Shown in pieces: positions 35,152 through 47,902 of a DNA stretch of 64,000 nucleotides. Origin of the DNA: Neopestalotiopsis rosae (Eukaryota; Ascomycota; Sordariomycetes; Amphisphaeriales; Sporocadaceae); the NCBI GenBank assembly GCA_023078685.1, contig JALGAS010000010.1, positions 248,001 to 312,000 of the forward strand, given 5' to 3'. The number at the start of each line of letters is the position of its first letter. The stretch's first letter is position 1. The notes beneath the pieces were generated by a model. The model was not told the origin of the DNA, did no database searches, and saw only the letters and a program-made list of their open reading frames with translations. The position numbers were made by a program, and so were the translations under genes.

Positions 35152-37382
35152 ATGTCGGCACCAGCCACCATCAAGGAGGCTGTCAAGGAGGGCCTCCTTG
35201 GCAGCGAAGACCCTGTGAACCTCTCTGCAAAGAGCAAGGCGACATTCCTGGGCCTCGCTGAGAAGGATGCCGAGACTGGCGAGATGTTCATGACTGAGGA
35301 GAAGTTCATTGATGCCGTTGCACCTGCCGACGAAGACTATGTATGTGCACATTCTAGACCATTGAATCACGCAACGTTAACAGACTAACACTTCTTTTCC
35401 TCTTTGACAGGGCAAGATCAAGCGTGAGCAATACGGCCTTCTCTTCCATGTCGCCGACCGCAAGGGAAGAGGTCGCATCAGCATCGCCGACTGGGCTGCA
35501 TTCAACAACTTGCTTTTCAAGGCCGACGCCGAGTACGAGATTGCCTTCCGTCTTTTCGATGTCGAGCGCACCGGCGCCGTCACCTATGACAACTTCCGCC
35601 GCCTTTATGAGCTGAACAAGGGCGATGACAGCATCCCCTTTGACTGGGAATCTCAATGGGCCAAGCTCTACATTGGAGACAAGACCAGACGCCACAACTT
35701 GACTTACCATGAGTTCTCTCAGATGCTGCGCGGTCTGCAGGGCGAGAGAATCAGACAGGCTTTCCTGCGTTTTGACAAGGACGGCGATGGCTACATTGAG
35801 CCAGAGGACTTTGAGCGCATCATTCGTGAGACCTCGAAGCACAAGCTGTCGGACCACCTGCTGGAGAACTTGTCTACCCTCTGCAATATCTCCCTTGGTA
35901 GCAGAGTTTCGTACGCCAACGTCAGAGCCTTCCAGAACATGATTAAGGAGATGGATCTGGTCGAGCTCATCATTCGCAAGGCGTGCCAGAAGAGCACCGA
36001 CGGCAAGATCACTAAGGCTGAATTCTTGAACGAGGCTGCCAAGATTACCCGATTCTCTCTGTTTACACCCATGGAGGCTGACATCCTCTTCCACTTTGCC
36101 AGTCTGGACGAGCCCTCTGGCCGTCTCAGCCTGATGGATTTCGCCAAGGTCCTCGACCCGTCTTGGAGAAACCGCGGCTTTGTAGAGGACAGTGAAGTTG
36201 GCGCAAAGGCCAAGTCAGCTACTGGCGCAGCCCTACGACAAGCAGCCGAGTCTGGTTACCACTTCCTTCTCGGTAGTGTTGCCGGTGCCTTTGGAGCTTT
36301 CATGGTCTATCCCATTGATCTGGTCAAGACTCGTATGCAGAACCAGCGTGGCGCTAACCCCGGCCAGCGTCTGTACAACAACTCTATCGACTGTTTCAGA
36401 AAGGTTATTGCCAATGAAGGTTTCAAGGGCTTGTACTCTGGTGTTCTGCCTCAATTGGTTGGTGTTGCGCCTGAAAAGGCCATCAAGCTGACCGTCAACG
36501 ACTTGGTCCGCAATGCTCTCACCGATAAGAAGACCGGCAGCATTTATGTCGGTTCTGAGATTCTGGCTGGTGGTACGGCTGGTGCTTGTCAAGTTGTACG
36601 TATTTCATCCCTTTGACGGGCTTGTGATGTTTACCCTGGTCTAACATTTACTCTTCTAGGTCTTCACCAACCCGCTGGAAATCGTCAAGATTCGTCTCCA
36701 GGTTCAGGGAGAGGTTGCCAAGGCTGCTGGTGCCGAGAGACGCTCAGCCATGTGGATTGTTAAGAACCTCGGACTGGCAGGTCTCTACAAGGGCGCTAGT
36801 GCCTGTCTGCTTCGAGATGTCCCATTCTCTGCCATCTACTTCCCAACCTACAGTCACTTGAAAAGGGACCTCTTTGGCGAGTCGCCGACCAAGAAGCTTG
36901 GAGTTGTCCAGTTGCTCACTGCCGGTGCTATTGCTGGTATGCCCGCCGCTTACCTGACAACTCCTTGCGATGTCATCAAGACCCGTCTTCAGGTTGAGGC
37001 CCGCAAGGGTGACACCAACTACACTGGTCTCCGTCACGCTGCCCAGACCATTATGAAGGAGGAGGGATTCCGTGCCTTCTTCAAGGGCGGTCCCGCTCGT
37101 ATCTTCCGTTCGTCGCCCCAGTTTGGTTTCACTCTCGCTTCGTATGAAGTTCTTCAGAGTATGTTCCCCTTCCCCGGCAGCAAGAAGTCGGAGCAGGTAC
37201 ACACTGGAGTTGCCGAGGTGGTCTCGTCCATCAAGGAGAAGGATGTGGCCTCTCCTCACGCTCGCAGCCGCAATGCTCTCAAGATCATTCTTGATCTCGA
37301 TGAGAACTTTGGTCGCGTCAAGGTTCCCGACCAGAAGGCCTGGAAGAAGGTGCCTTCGTTTTTGGGCGGAGCTCAGGCATAA
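35152..37382 (+). CDS. AGC1: Mitochondrial aspartate/glutamate carrier with EF-hands
   Basis: Inner-membrane exchanger of aspartate for glutamate, part of the malate-aspartate shuttle. Three exons: 35152-35340, 35411-36595 and 36660-37382, giving 698 residues. The N-terminal half (residues 1-330) faces the intermembrane space in this family and carries EF-hand repeats; the clearest loop is [12 protein letters not shown] at residues 185-196. The carrier half has three mitochondrial-carrier repeats with the signatures [11 protein letters not shown] (Pro364), [11 protein letters not shown] and [11 protein letters not shown], and the matching [17 protein letters not shown] and EGFRAFFKG motifs. 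Length and layout match animal aralar/citrin rather than yeast Agc1, which lacks recognisable EF-hands. The C-terminal tail ([20 protein letters not shown]) resembles the family's amphipathic helix. Confidence 0.93.
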
Positions 37383-38770
37383 AAGAAGCAGCCCACTCTA
37401 GACATTAGAATGTCCTTCAATAGAGGCTCGGAGAAATAGACCAGATCTCTAGTTTCATTGGCGGGCAATGTATACCTGGCCATATAAAGCCAGATTTGTT
37501 TCAGAGAAGAAGGGGGTAAAAAAAAGAAAAGGAGGGCGTGGTCATATTTGCATGGACAAATCGGCGTTTAAAGGAAAGGCAGGGTATTTTACGATCTCTA
37601 TTTTGTCAACTTCGAGTCTTCAATCTCAGACGATTGAGACAGTTAGCGTTTCTTGTGTAGCTAGATTTTGAGAAGCGACAACGACGTCCAGAGTGATCAA
37701 CTGTTTTTGACTGATCTCTCTGGACGGTTGGGTTTTCCCTTGTCAAGGTTTTTACAGTATATGAAGTTGATGGAGAAGGGAGCCTCGTGGCGTGGTAGAA
37801 GCTGCGAGGGACACCACTCTGGAAACCACTTAGACTAGGCAAGAATCTGAAACTTTTTTATTATTCCGATGTACGTGCTTTCTGCAATTTGTGATTTCGT
37901 GACGTGGTTTTTCTTCCTTATGGCGTAGTGAATACTGGTGAGGATTGGTATGTATAAGACGGCCAATCATCTAAGGATAATCGCGAGCTGGATTCGTTGC
38001 TACAAAATATAAAACATGTGCAAACTAGTGACAGTCTCTACTATTATTTCCTCTGTCAACCCAGAGTATGAAAACTCATGACCTCACCGTCTGTGATCAT
38101 CTGGATTCGTCCGTGTATTTGTTTATACGATTATGGCATGGAAGATCGTGTGGCGGTAAGCACTACGGTTTTAGTCTCTTACAACGAACAGGGTCCGAGG
38201 GTTTTTTGGACTCTCTCCCAGTCTCCTCTTTCAGGGTTTAAACGCTTGTTCAAACGTCCCTTGTTGATTCCCCCGAGCCCCCAGTTCAGCTTTTTTGGCC
38301 TGCTGGGGCATTCTAAAAATGGCATCGGGTCCAATCTATAGGTGGCGAAGCGAACATCCAATCAGCACGCGAACAGACTGACGATTTTCGGTAGTTTGCG
38401 ACATTTGGGTAGCTGCCGGCTGCTTGTGCTGCATGGCTCGCATGTACTATGGGACTATGGTACGCTTTATTTACGGGGGATTCTCTGGCTGGCTGGCTGG
38501 TTGGCTGGATGGATGAGATCCCCCCGTTTGACTAAGTCTAGTATTTCCTTGCGCAAAGGGAAATTCTAAAAGGTGCCTAGAAAAGCAGTGCAGAGTGTGA
38601 CGGTAACTGCAAACAGAAAAGTGAGATGATTTGTCACACTTGGACAAGGTCTTGTTTGTTTATTTTCTATCATGCTCAGAATTGAAGCTTCTTCTCCTCC
38701 TCCTTAACCCATTGCCCAAGGACCAAAGTCAAGAGACGGGTGTGTTTCTTGACGACGAGAACAAGAAACA
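37383..38770. other. Intergenic region, tandem genes
   Basis: Carrier 3' flank and promoter of the DUF3176 gene. A GGCT repeat lies at 38486-38513. No gene supported. Confidence 0.55.
38486..38513. repeat. GGCT-type microsatellite
   Basis: Imperfect run of CTGG/GGCT units ending in GGATGGATG, 260 bp upstream of the DUF3176 start codon. Confidence 0.7.
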
Positions 38771-41088
38771 ATGTCTGCCAACTACCAGCCGGTCGACGGT
38801 CACGCGTCGAACCGTCATTCTCTTCGGGACGAGCACTACAGCGTATCAGACATTACCGACACCACCGATCATGTCCAGTTAAATGACATGCCACACAACT
38901 ATGCACACAACTACGGCTACCCCCAAGAGAGCAAAGCCGTCCCGTCGACAACAACAAACCATGTGATGGGAGGAGAGGAACCGCAACCGCTGCAGATGAT
39001 GCAAAAGCAACAGCATCCCCACGTTGAGCAGAGGAGAAGAGCCAGAAACGGCCGCCTCTGGATGTGGGAGCTGCTGGCCGCGGGCTTCAGCCTGCTGTGC
39101 ATCGCCATCGTGGTCATTGTCCTGCGGTATGAGGACGGCAAGCGCCTCGACGGCTGGGCCCTCATGATTGGCCCCAACGCCGTCATCTCCTTCATCACCA
39201 CGCTGGCCAAGTCGTCCTGCCTGCTCGTGCTCGCCGAGGTCATCGGTCAGCTGCGTTGGGTCTACTTTGCCGGGGCCCCGCGGGTCTTGAACGACCTTCA
39301 TGTAAGAGACTCTCCCTCCCCTCAATCTCCGTGCTCTTCAAGGGCAGTTTATACTTGCATCATGTGCTAAGAATGGCGACGGGCAGTTGTTTGATTCGGC
39401 TTCCCGAGGTCCCTGGGGAGCGCTGAAGCTCATGTTTAGAATGAAATCGGCGGCGCTCCTGGCTTCGTCTGCCTCGTTGTTGACCATTGCTGCGCTGGTG
39501 ATTGATCCGTTTGCCCAGTTGGTCTTGACCTTTCCCACCCGACCGACGGCGACGTCTGCTCAGGTTGCCTCAATCAATATTGCGGAGGTCTACGATGGCA
39601 ACTCCACCGTCACCAGAAACCACGGTATACCTTATCCTGTTGGTAAGTTTATTGTACTTTGATTTTTTATCGTGATATCAGTAGACTGAACATGACTGGT
39701 ATAGCACAGAATACCCCGTTCCAGTTGCAGAGTGCTGTCATTTCTGCGGGCTTTGGTGTCGCTCCTGCGTTTGACCTAACTTGCCCAACTTCGAATTGCA
39801 CATATCCGACTTTCAGTACCCTTGGAATATGCAGCACGTGTGAGGTAAGAAATTCGCATCATAATAGATATTTCCGAATACACGAGATGTTGGCAGAGTT
39901 GCCAACGTCTAGTTTTTATCCAACAAATTTCATCACCTTTGAGCACCCAGTACATGGCAGTGGCTAATTGCTTCGTTATAGGATGTGACAGCCCTGACAA
40001 GTACTGTCTGTGACGAAGACTATACACAAGAATGCAATACAACAGTGCCGTATAAACTGATACCCGGGCTCAACTTTACGTGGTATGTGTCAAGTGATGC
40101 AAGCGGATCTTACGGCCTCATGTGGAACTCGTCAAGCATGGCCGTGACGCCGCCGTATGTCGTGCAGAACTTGTCATTCGGCTCTCCTGCCCTTCTCTCC
40201 GCCTTTACATCGTTCAAGTTGGATCGGGATGCGATTTCCAGCACTGGATCGCAAAGACCTACAGAACCCTCGTCTGTCAACCAGTGCATGTTTGCCTACT
40301 GTCTCAAGACGTACAACGACGTCGAAGTGCGCAACGGAGAGACCACGTTTGGATCCATCGGCGAATCCATCATGGAGTATTCAAGCCAGCAGTGGTTCAG
40401 TGGAGACACGGGGACAGGCGCATACTTTACCATGCAGGCATCGGTCGACGGTGAGGTGTCGGGGCCAAATTACACCATGAACTATTGGGATCATCTCAAC
40501 CTCGGCACGTACATGCGCGACGTTATGAACAGCAGCGTCGTTAAGAGCACGGATACGTACGCGCCCTACGACGGCGGCAAAATGGCGCCAACCTTTGGCC
40601 TGGCCATGTGGAATCAGGACAACCTCACCACCATGGTCCATGACATTGCCGACAGCATGACCAACTCGATGCGCACATCGCAGAACAATATCACCACGAT
40701 CAATGGTACCGCGCTCGTGCTCGAGACGTTTATCCACATTGAGTGGAAGTGGCTGGCGCTGCCAATTGCTGTATCGGTGCTCTCGTTTGTGTTGCTCGTG
40801 GCGGTCATGATCATTTCGACATCGCACAACGTGGAAGGTAAGCCTCATGCCGTCCCTTATGGTTTTATTAACTTTGCTGATTTTGTACTTGTAGCTTGGA
40901 AGTCATCGAGTATGCCACTCTTGTTCTACGGTCTAGAGGGCTGGGGTCATGAATATACCCATGGATTTAGAGACGCCGGAGAACTCAAACAAATAGCCAA
41001 GAGTATGAAAGGCCAAATATTGCTAGAGGGTGAACATCGGGTCTTTGTCAGGGAAGGTCTTGGCCATACGGACAATTCTGGTTATTAG
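38771..41088 (+). CDS. DUF3176 family membrane protein
   Basis: Large fungal membrane protein of unknown role. Five exons: 38771-39301, 39387-39642, 39705-39844, 39982-40837 and 40895-41088, giving 658 residues. After a soluble, His/Gln-rich N-terminus, the first helices WELLAAGFSLLCIAIVVIVL and GPNAVISFITTLAKSSCLLV are followed by QLRWVYF and, across the first intron, LFDSASRGPWGALKL, the DUF3176 core. A third helix (ASLLTIAALVIDPFAQLVL) precedes a long Cys-containing, Asn-glycosylation-rich outer region (CPTSNCTYP, NITTINGT). A last helix (LALPIAVSVLSFVLLVAVMI) precedes a short cytosolic tail starting AWKSSSMPLLFYGLEGW. The last intron (57 nt) is a multiple of three without a stop, so read-through would add 19 residues. 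It ends 125 bp from the stop of the P450. Confidence 0.85.
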
Positions 41089-41213
41089 AAAAGTATACTT
41101 TCTCATATTGAGATGCTACACAGCGGATATCATATTTATTGGTAGTATATCACCTTGATGCTTCCATACTACTTCCGGGAGTTATTATACCCAATCCTAT
41201 CTTCCGAGATATT

Positions 41214-43213
41214 CTACGGTCCGACCGGCGTTCGTCTAGTGGCATGGACGTACATGTCTGAAATAACCCAGAGTCCGAGCAGACTAGCAGATTTCCATGG
41301 ATTGGCTGGGTTGATGAGTCCCATGTCAAAGTTTCGGACCAACTGGACGTTTGTCATCATATCAGTAAAAAAGAAAAAAGGGAGCCGACCGGTAAAGGTT
41401 TCAGATAGAAGACGACTCACCTCGAAAACAGTCTTGTGAATTTCAATCATGGCCACCGGCTTGCCCAGACAGGTATACTTGCCATGACCAAACATGAGAT
41501 CGTTGGTCCGGCGCATGGCCCGGAGGCGCTCCTTGTCGGCCGCCCCTTCGCTGCTCTCGAGCCAGCGCTCGGGCCGAAACACGTCGACGTCCTCGCCGTA
41601 CAGGCTCTTGTCGCGGTGCATGGCCACCCAGCTGGGTATGACGCTGGTGCCGCCCGGCAGGAAGACCTTGCGGCCGTCGCCCAGCACCACCTCGTCGCCC
41701 TCGGCCTGCACGTCGCGCGCAAACGGGTCCGTCAGCGGCGGCCAGATGCGGATCCCCTCGCGCACCACGGCCTGCAGGTAAGGGAGGTTCTTGGCGGCGG
41801 CGTAGGAGATCAACTCGCCGGACTCGACCGGGGGCACCGCGCCGTCGCGGACGGCCGCGTCGGCCTCCTCTTGTAGCTTGCGCCAGACGCGCGGGTGCGT
41901 CAGGAGGTAGAGCAGCGTGCCGCGCAGGGCGCCCGCCGTGGTGTCGGACCCGGCGACGATCTGCAGCAGCGCCTCGGTCTTGAGCTCCTGGCCCAGCAGG
42001 CCGTTCTTCATAAAGGAGGCCAGCATGTCGGCTCTCTGCTCTTCGGCGCCGCCTCCCTTGGTTTGTAGGTTTTGACGAAACGCGCGCTCGCGGCCCTCTA
42101 CAATGTTGGTGCTGATGCCGAGCATCTTTTCGAATCCCGTCTTCTGCTTGTTCGGGTCCGCCGTGGCCGAGGCCCAGAGCATGATGATGTTGTTGATCCA
42201 GGTGATGCCCAGACTCATGATTTGGTTGCAGCGCCGTAGGCCGAGCTCAGTTGAGCGGACTAGGAACTGAATTTTCAGCTTTCTATAGTCATATTGACAA
42301 AGTAGAAAATAATCAAGCTATCAAGACTTGTAATGGGCGACTGAACCCAGTTCGTTAAGGGAAGCTGTTATAAACAAAGTGAAGAAGAAAAAGCAAGAGA
42401 AACATACCAAACTCATCGGGGTCGTCATCAATATCCAGCAACCCAAACGACTTGCCGAATCCCACCTGACCGATAACGTCGAGGGTCATGAACTGGAGCT
42501 TCTTTCCGAGGTCGAAAACGCCGCCGTTTCCCGTGTGCTTATCATCAGTGTAAGAGCCGACGAGCCGGACCAACTTGCCCACGCACGAGTCGATATCAGC
42601 CTCGAGTGTGAGATTCTCTCTACCGGAATACTATGTTGACATTAGTCCCGTTGCCAGATATCGAGATCGGACAAAAGAAAAAAAAAAACAGGAAAGAAAG
42701 TCTCCAAGATTATAGAACTCACCCCCGGCGCCATCATTTTCCTCTTGGCGTCATGCTTGTCCACGTCCCTTGAGGTAAAGACATTGTCGTGAGGCCAGTC
42801 GAACCGGGCCGCCTTGTAGAACCATTCCGACCGCTTATACCCAGGCTTTGCGTTGGCCGCCTCCCAGAACTCGGCCGAGGATGTCAGGACAATGTTGGGT
42901 CCGATTCGAGCAAAGGGTCCTGTTTGAGTTCATGAGTTTCCTGGGCTTTTTTCTTTGCTCGAGTGGTGATTCGCCCCTCTGCTCTGGAAATAAGCTTACC
43001 ATATGTATCGCTCACCAAAGTGTACCACTGGTAGGCATGCTCGCCCAGACAGGCTCGAATGTGAGCAATGTCAGAAAATCCACTCCATGGCGGCCCTGGA
43101 ATGTGTCTCAGTCGGAGATAGGCTCTCACTTTGGTGGCGGCATAAAGTAGAGTCAGTGCCGTGGCCAAGACGAGCCACTTTTCCTGCACCGTGGCCACCA
43201 GCTCAGCAAACAT
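41214..43213 (-). CDS. Cytochrome P450, pisatin-demethylase-like
   Basis: Heme-thiolate monooxygenase anchored in the endoplasmic reticulum. Five exons: 43213-43000, 42919-42723, 42630-42408, 42259-41421 and 41342-41214, giving 533 residues. The N-terminal helix (KWLVLATALTLLYAATKV) is the membrane anchor, followed by the proline hinge HIPGPPW. AGSDTT (residues 314-319) is the I-helix oxygen-binding motif, EGIR (379-382) the K-helix ExxR, FRPERW the PERF-type motif, and FGHGKYTCLGK holds the heme-ligand Cys475. Splice choices restore DTYGPFARIGPN, MMAPGYSGREN and DPDEFVRSTELGL, all family-like. The last intron (78 nt) is in frame and stop-free. The substrate is unknown. The neighbours do not suggest a secondary-metabolite cluster. 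Confidence 0.9.
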
Positions 43214-43379
43214 TGTATATGTGGCTCGTGTTTATCGATATGCACCAAAGCTTTGGAGAAGTAGTGCTTGCATTAGAGTCGTACCCGAGCAGGAATCAGA
43301 GCAGAAACCGATGAATAAATGATAGACTTGGGAGGACGGAGGGTGGGAGACCCTTATAAGAAAATGCATCTTCTCTCTG

Positions 43380-43425
<46 letters not shown>

Positions 43426-44470
43426 GGTCTTTGACTTGTCAACCCACCTCGACAACCCCAAACCGCAACCCAATATGTGTGACGTTTATCCTACATATGC
43501 GATGCGGTAACATCTGTACAGGCGGGATCCAAAAAAGGCTGGATTTACCAGTATTGATGCAACCCCGAATGCGTTCGTGTGGTGATACAACAGCTCCGTT
43601 CCCCTCAATCGTGTGAATATCTCAACCAGGAAAGGAATGAGCATTCAATGGCAAGTGAGACAAGTATGAACATCATAATGAATAGCTTCATCTAATGCAA
43701 CATGTCTGGCTGCAGTGATTATTCACCGGATCTCTGTATCCAAAGTATTAGGTACTGTATATACACAGGATATAAGGTCCGGGCCGTCTCCACCTATAAT
43801 CGGAGCTTCCAGTTGCATCAAAGTCCATAACAAATGACCCCATCGTCGTTACACAACAAGGCCGACCAATGACAAAACTCTTGCTTGCTATTCGTTGCAT
43901 TGGGGGTCTGCCACGCATTTTAAGACCATGGCTGCGTTGGAGATATGTGCTTGCGGTTGCCGGCAGCCTCTAATCTATCCAATGACAAAAGAGGGCCCTG
44001 GCATGTTTCGTAATACCTCCGATCGCAAAGAACTGCAACCATCACTCATGACCAAGGCTGCGCACAACCCAATACAGGTCACACCGGAGATTCTGGGGCA
44101 AGAACTTGGTCTGCGTATTGGCCCACTGTGACGATGTATGACAATGGAGTCTTACATACATTGCAGAAGGTTTGGGAACAACTCGGAATGGGGCGTGGCT
44201 GTTACTCCTCTTGACTGGTAGGTATACACTTGCTAGGGTAGGCAATGGGCAAATAGCTGGAACGTGATAGGCTCGCTTACTGCTTATGCTAAAACAACTG
44301 ATTGTTTCTATCTACATCCCAGACTGGGTGAGAGTGGTTCCATCTACTCAAAGAACGCTATTGTCATTAACCCATATGAAAATTCATGCCCAAATATCCT
44401 GCAGCCGTGGTATCTATCCATTTGAACCTTTACGCCGGATGCAAGTATCAAGTACCGTCGCCCATGGAAT
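43214..44470. other. Intergenic region: P450 promoter and Med5 3' flank
   Basis: Apart from the CT microsatellite and a TATA-like sequence near the P450 gene, I see no gene in it. Confidence 0.55.
43383..43422. repeat. CT microsatellite in the P450 promoter
   Basis: About 20 CT units, 170-210 bp upstream of the P450 start codon (GA on the gene strand). A TTATAAG sequence between it and the ATG, near 43353-43360, could be the TATA element. Confidence 0.85.
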
Positions 44471-47400
44471 TTACAACATGGCGTCCCAACTGTCGAGCAA
44501 ATCGGCTCCACCGCCGACAGGTCCAAGTGATCCAAAGATATCATCATCACCTAGGCCAAGTCCACCATCGGCGCCACCCAAATCCAAACCCATTCCAGAG
44601 GGGTCAGGCCCAAGATCCAGGTCCATACCCGCGTCATTGGTGCCCATGACATCGCCCTGAGCGGTGGCAAGGGCATCATCGAGCGAGGCGGCTGCATTTT
44701 CGTCCAGACCGAGACTCAAATCAGTTTGCATCATGGCTGGAGCCGGTTGGATGACAATATGCATCTGTGCCTCGACTTTTCGGTGCAGCCGGACAATGTG
44801 TTCTGCCAACGCAGGGTCCACCTTCTGTATCTTCTTGCAATCCTCGGCTTCCCATCTGAGCATCTGGCGTAGGCTTACACGCTTCTGCGCGGAAGGAACT
44901 TGCTGGCTCGGGTCGTTCATGAGCTGTGAGGGCGGCGTAGGTGGCTGGTTGGTAACATCAGGAGCACAAACTAGAGCCATGGCAATGTCATAGGCGTAGC
45001 TGTCACTGCCGGCTCCAGAATAAATCTGCTTGACTTCGTCCAGGATTAATCTCAGCAGCTGTTTGGGTCCCAACATCTTGAGAGCGGCAAGCATTTGGCG
45101 GTGCGTGTAGGATGTTGGCATGACGTTGAGACCAGGGTGGAGGCTCCATTGCATTAAGCCTTGGAAGGTGTGACGGATCGAGGCGGCCATGCCCCCGTTG
45201 GCCGTGCTCGTCCAAGCCTCCAGTTCTTTCGAATCGGCGCCAGCTGTCCTTGGAGGTACTTGCGTATTGTCTCTGATTGCTTTGAGTAAGGGTTCAATAT
45301 CCTGGTTCTTTGGATCATGTCGTTGATGTGATCTCAGTGCATGTTCCAATGGTTTTGCAACAATGGTGATGACAGCTGAAAGCATTGTCTGTGCCTCATT
45401 CGATCCTTGCTTTGTCAATAAGATAAGCTGCAAGATTCTGATGACAGCTTTTGGCTCTTGTGCCCGACTAGTTCTCAGATGGTTGGCCAGAAAGGTCAGA
45501 GCCATGACCAAAGACGGTAGGAGAAAAGTATCGACCAAATCTGGTACAAGTTAGCAGCCTGAATCTCATTGTCTTCGGAAATGAACTTACATTCAACTCC
45601 ACTCTTCAGACTTTCTTCAGTAAGCCGATCTGTGCTGAATGCCAGGACGGTCTGATAGAACAACGAAGAGATCAAGAGATGAAAGTCCTGCGGTGTACAG
45701 GATGACATCAGCTCGTCGCCAAGCCCTCCACTATCAGGATCGAAGAGGCCTTGTATCCACCCGCCCAGCTGGCCCTTTTCTTGTTCAGATAGATCCTCCC
45801 ATTGCCTAGGTAGGTGACCACTACTGAGAAGCTTGGCCGTGAAAGAGTCTGGGGCTCTTGTTCCCAAATCTGCGATGTCTAGATTGTATCTGTGCACAAA
45901 TGCCAAAACGAGGAGGAGAATCGATCCGAATTCTTCATATACTGGTTGGTATTCACCTTGCTCTTCGTCGTAACTCCAATTGTCGAGCAAGTCGCAAAGC
46001 GGGTGTAAAATGGTGACGGGCTTTTCAAAAAGCAATATCGTGTCCAGGGACAAGGGCTTCTTGGCAAGCTGGCTACAGAACTGCTTGAGAGTGATAGTCT
46101 CTTTACTAGCGCATAGCCGAGTAATCACCTATCAAACCCAGTGAGCTCAAGTTCCCCAAAGACATTGGATTTATATTAACAAAACTTACCTCGACCAGAG
46201 CTTGACAGACGGCACCCACATTGCCGTCCATTTTTTCAAGCTCATTAATGAGACCATATATCCTCTCGGAATCTGACATACACTCATTTACCAACTTTTC
46301 CTTGACCCATTTGCCTCCCTCAGGGAGTGACTGATACGTGATCTCGCCCAGGAGCACTTCAATAGCCGATTCGGGTATGAGACCATGTAAGGCACAAGCC
46401 CAACAAAACTCTTGCCTGACACTGTCGGTAAAGGTGTTGTTGCTGCTGCTCGACATGTCAAACATGGCCGACAATGTGGGAAAAGCGTTGGTGTCAACCT
46501 GACTCAAGGCTGTTGTGATGCAGAACTGCGGAGTTACTGGAGGGTATAGCGTCGACAACGATTGTGCCAGATTTGCAAGCAGTACAGGTAGCTTGTTGAT
46601 CAAGTATGAGCGCAAAAGGTGCGCCGTCTTTTGGTTTTCGTTACGAAAGACGGCATTAGCCAAGACATCGAAAGACGCCAAGATGAGATCTATAAAGCAT
46701 GATTGGTAGTCGCCCTGCGAATATTAGCAGTGCATTTCGATACAAACACTGCCAAAACTCACATTGTATCGATTTTGAAGATAGCCATATAGGAAAGCAT
46801 CATCGATGAGCGGACGACCGACCAACTACATGACGTCAGCTACATTCCGGACAATGAGTCTCAGTCAACATACCGCAGCATTCAGGTAAATATACAGGCC
46901 AGCACGCGTGTTCATGACGGCTATCTCAGAAACAGCCAAGTTGTCGAAACCCAATGTCGAATTGATAAGGTCGTCAAACTCGGCCTTGGCAGCCTCATTC
47001 TTCTTATCCAATGGCTCAAAACTGGCAAGGGTGCCAGTGCGAAACGACTCGAGCCGTTCAGCTATTTGCGAAGCACCACTTTGCATGATGGATGGTATGA
47101 AACTGCTTAGACTTTCCGACAAAGCCTTGCGCGCCTCTGATATATGATTCATTAGTTCACCATTGTTTGCGCGATACGTATCCTGGTTTGCTATCTCACC
47201 TCTAGCCGAGGGACCACTTAGCGCTCTGAGAACTGTTTGGTTTTCGCAGACGCCGAGAAGCATCATAACAAAGGCAGCCCGCGAAGCCTCCATATCGTCC
47301 TTGGCCTGCAGGCTGTGAGCTTGGCCCATGATGTCTTGCGCAAAGGCCGCTGCGGCAGAAGTGAAGAGTGACATCCACTTGGCCACGACCTTGCACACGG

Positions 47401-47902
47401 CGATCGCGTCGCCGAAGGATTTGATGCCCGTACCCAGCGCGACAGACTTGGTCAGGCGGTAGAAAATTGTCTCCTCCTGGCCATAAGAGTTCTTCCATCT
47501 GGTTTCGGGGCTCGCCTGTGCGACTTCTGGATCGGCATGGCCTACAGCTTGCGCTTGAGTATGCGATGTCGAATGCTTGTAAAGCGCCTTGAGTATGGAC
47601 GTGGTATCGATGAGCCTCTTCTCGCTCAGAATTTGTACGTATCGAGGCACGCGCGGATCGAGGTTCTCTCGGTTTGTAGGCTGCGGCTTCAGGAAGACAT
47701 CGGCAACGGCGGTGGGCGGCAGCGGGTGCCTCGAGTTCAGGACTGCGACATAGGTCTCGAAGGGTTCCGGGTCGAGACGCTTAAGTATACACAGGGCGAG
47801 GAATCTGTCCCACTCGTCGATCGAGTGCTTATAGTCGAGCACGGGGTCTGCACCAGCTCCTTCGAGGCCGGTGCTCATGTCGATATCCATATCCATGTCC
47901 AT
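44471..47902 (-). CDS. MED5: Mediator complex subunit 5 (Nut1)
   Basis: Tail-module subunit of Mediator, bridging activators and RNA polymerase II. Five exons: 47902-46874, 46825-46763 (21 codons), 46714-46190, 46128-45591 and 45540-44471, giving 1074 residues, normal for fungal Med5. The protein is helical throughout. Recognisable parts include WDRFLALCILKRLDPEPFE near the N-terminus, AVMNTRAGLYIYLNAA across the first splice, NRYNGDYQSCFIDLILASFD, and LVDTFLLPSLVMALTFLANHL at the last splice. The N-terminus begins with an alternating Met-Asp run (MDMDMDIDM). The C-terminus is an acidic, Gly/Asp/Leu-rich low-complexity tail (DAGMDLDLGPDPSGMGLDLG). Identification rests on recall of the family's sequence and length; no enzymatic motif is expected. 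Confidence 0.82.

Noticed and set aside
35354..36094. 246-codon frame antisense to the aspartate/glutamate carrier
   Set aside because: It lies wholly opposite a clear EF-hand/carrier exon and has repetitive Leu/Val content typical of reverse-complement reading.
38771..43213. Secondary-metabolite cluster around the P450
   Set aside because: No polyketide synthase, peptide synthetase, terpene cyclase or tailoring partner is nearby; the neighbours are a DUF3176 protein and Med5.
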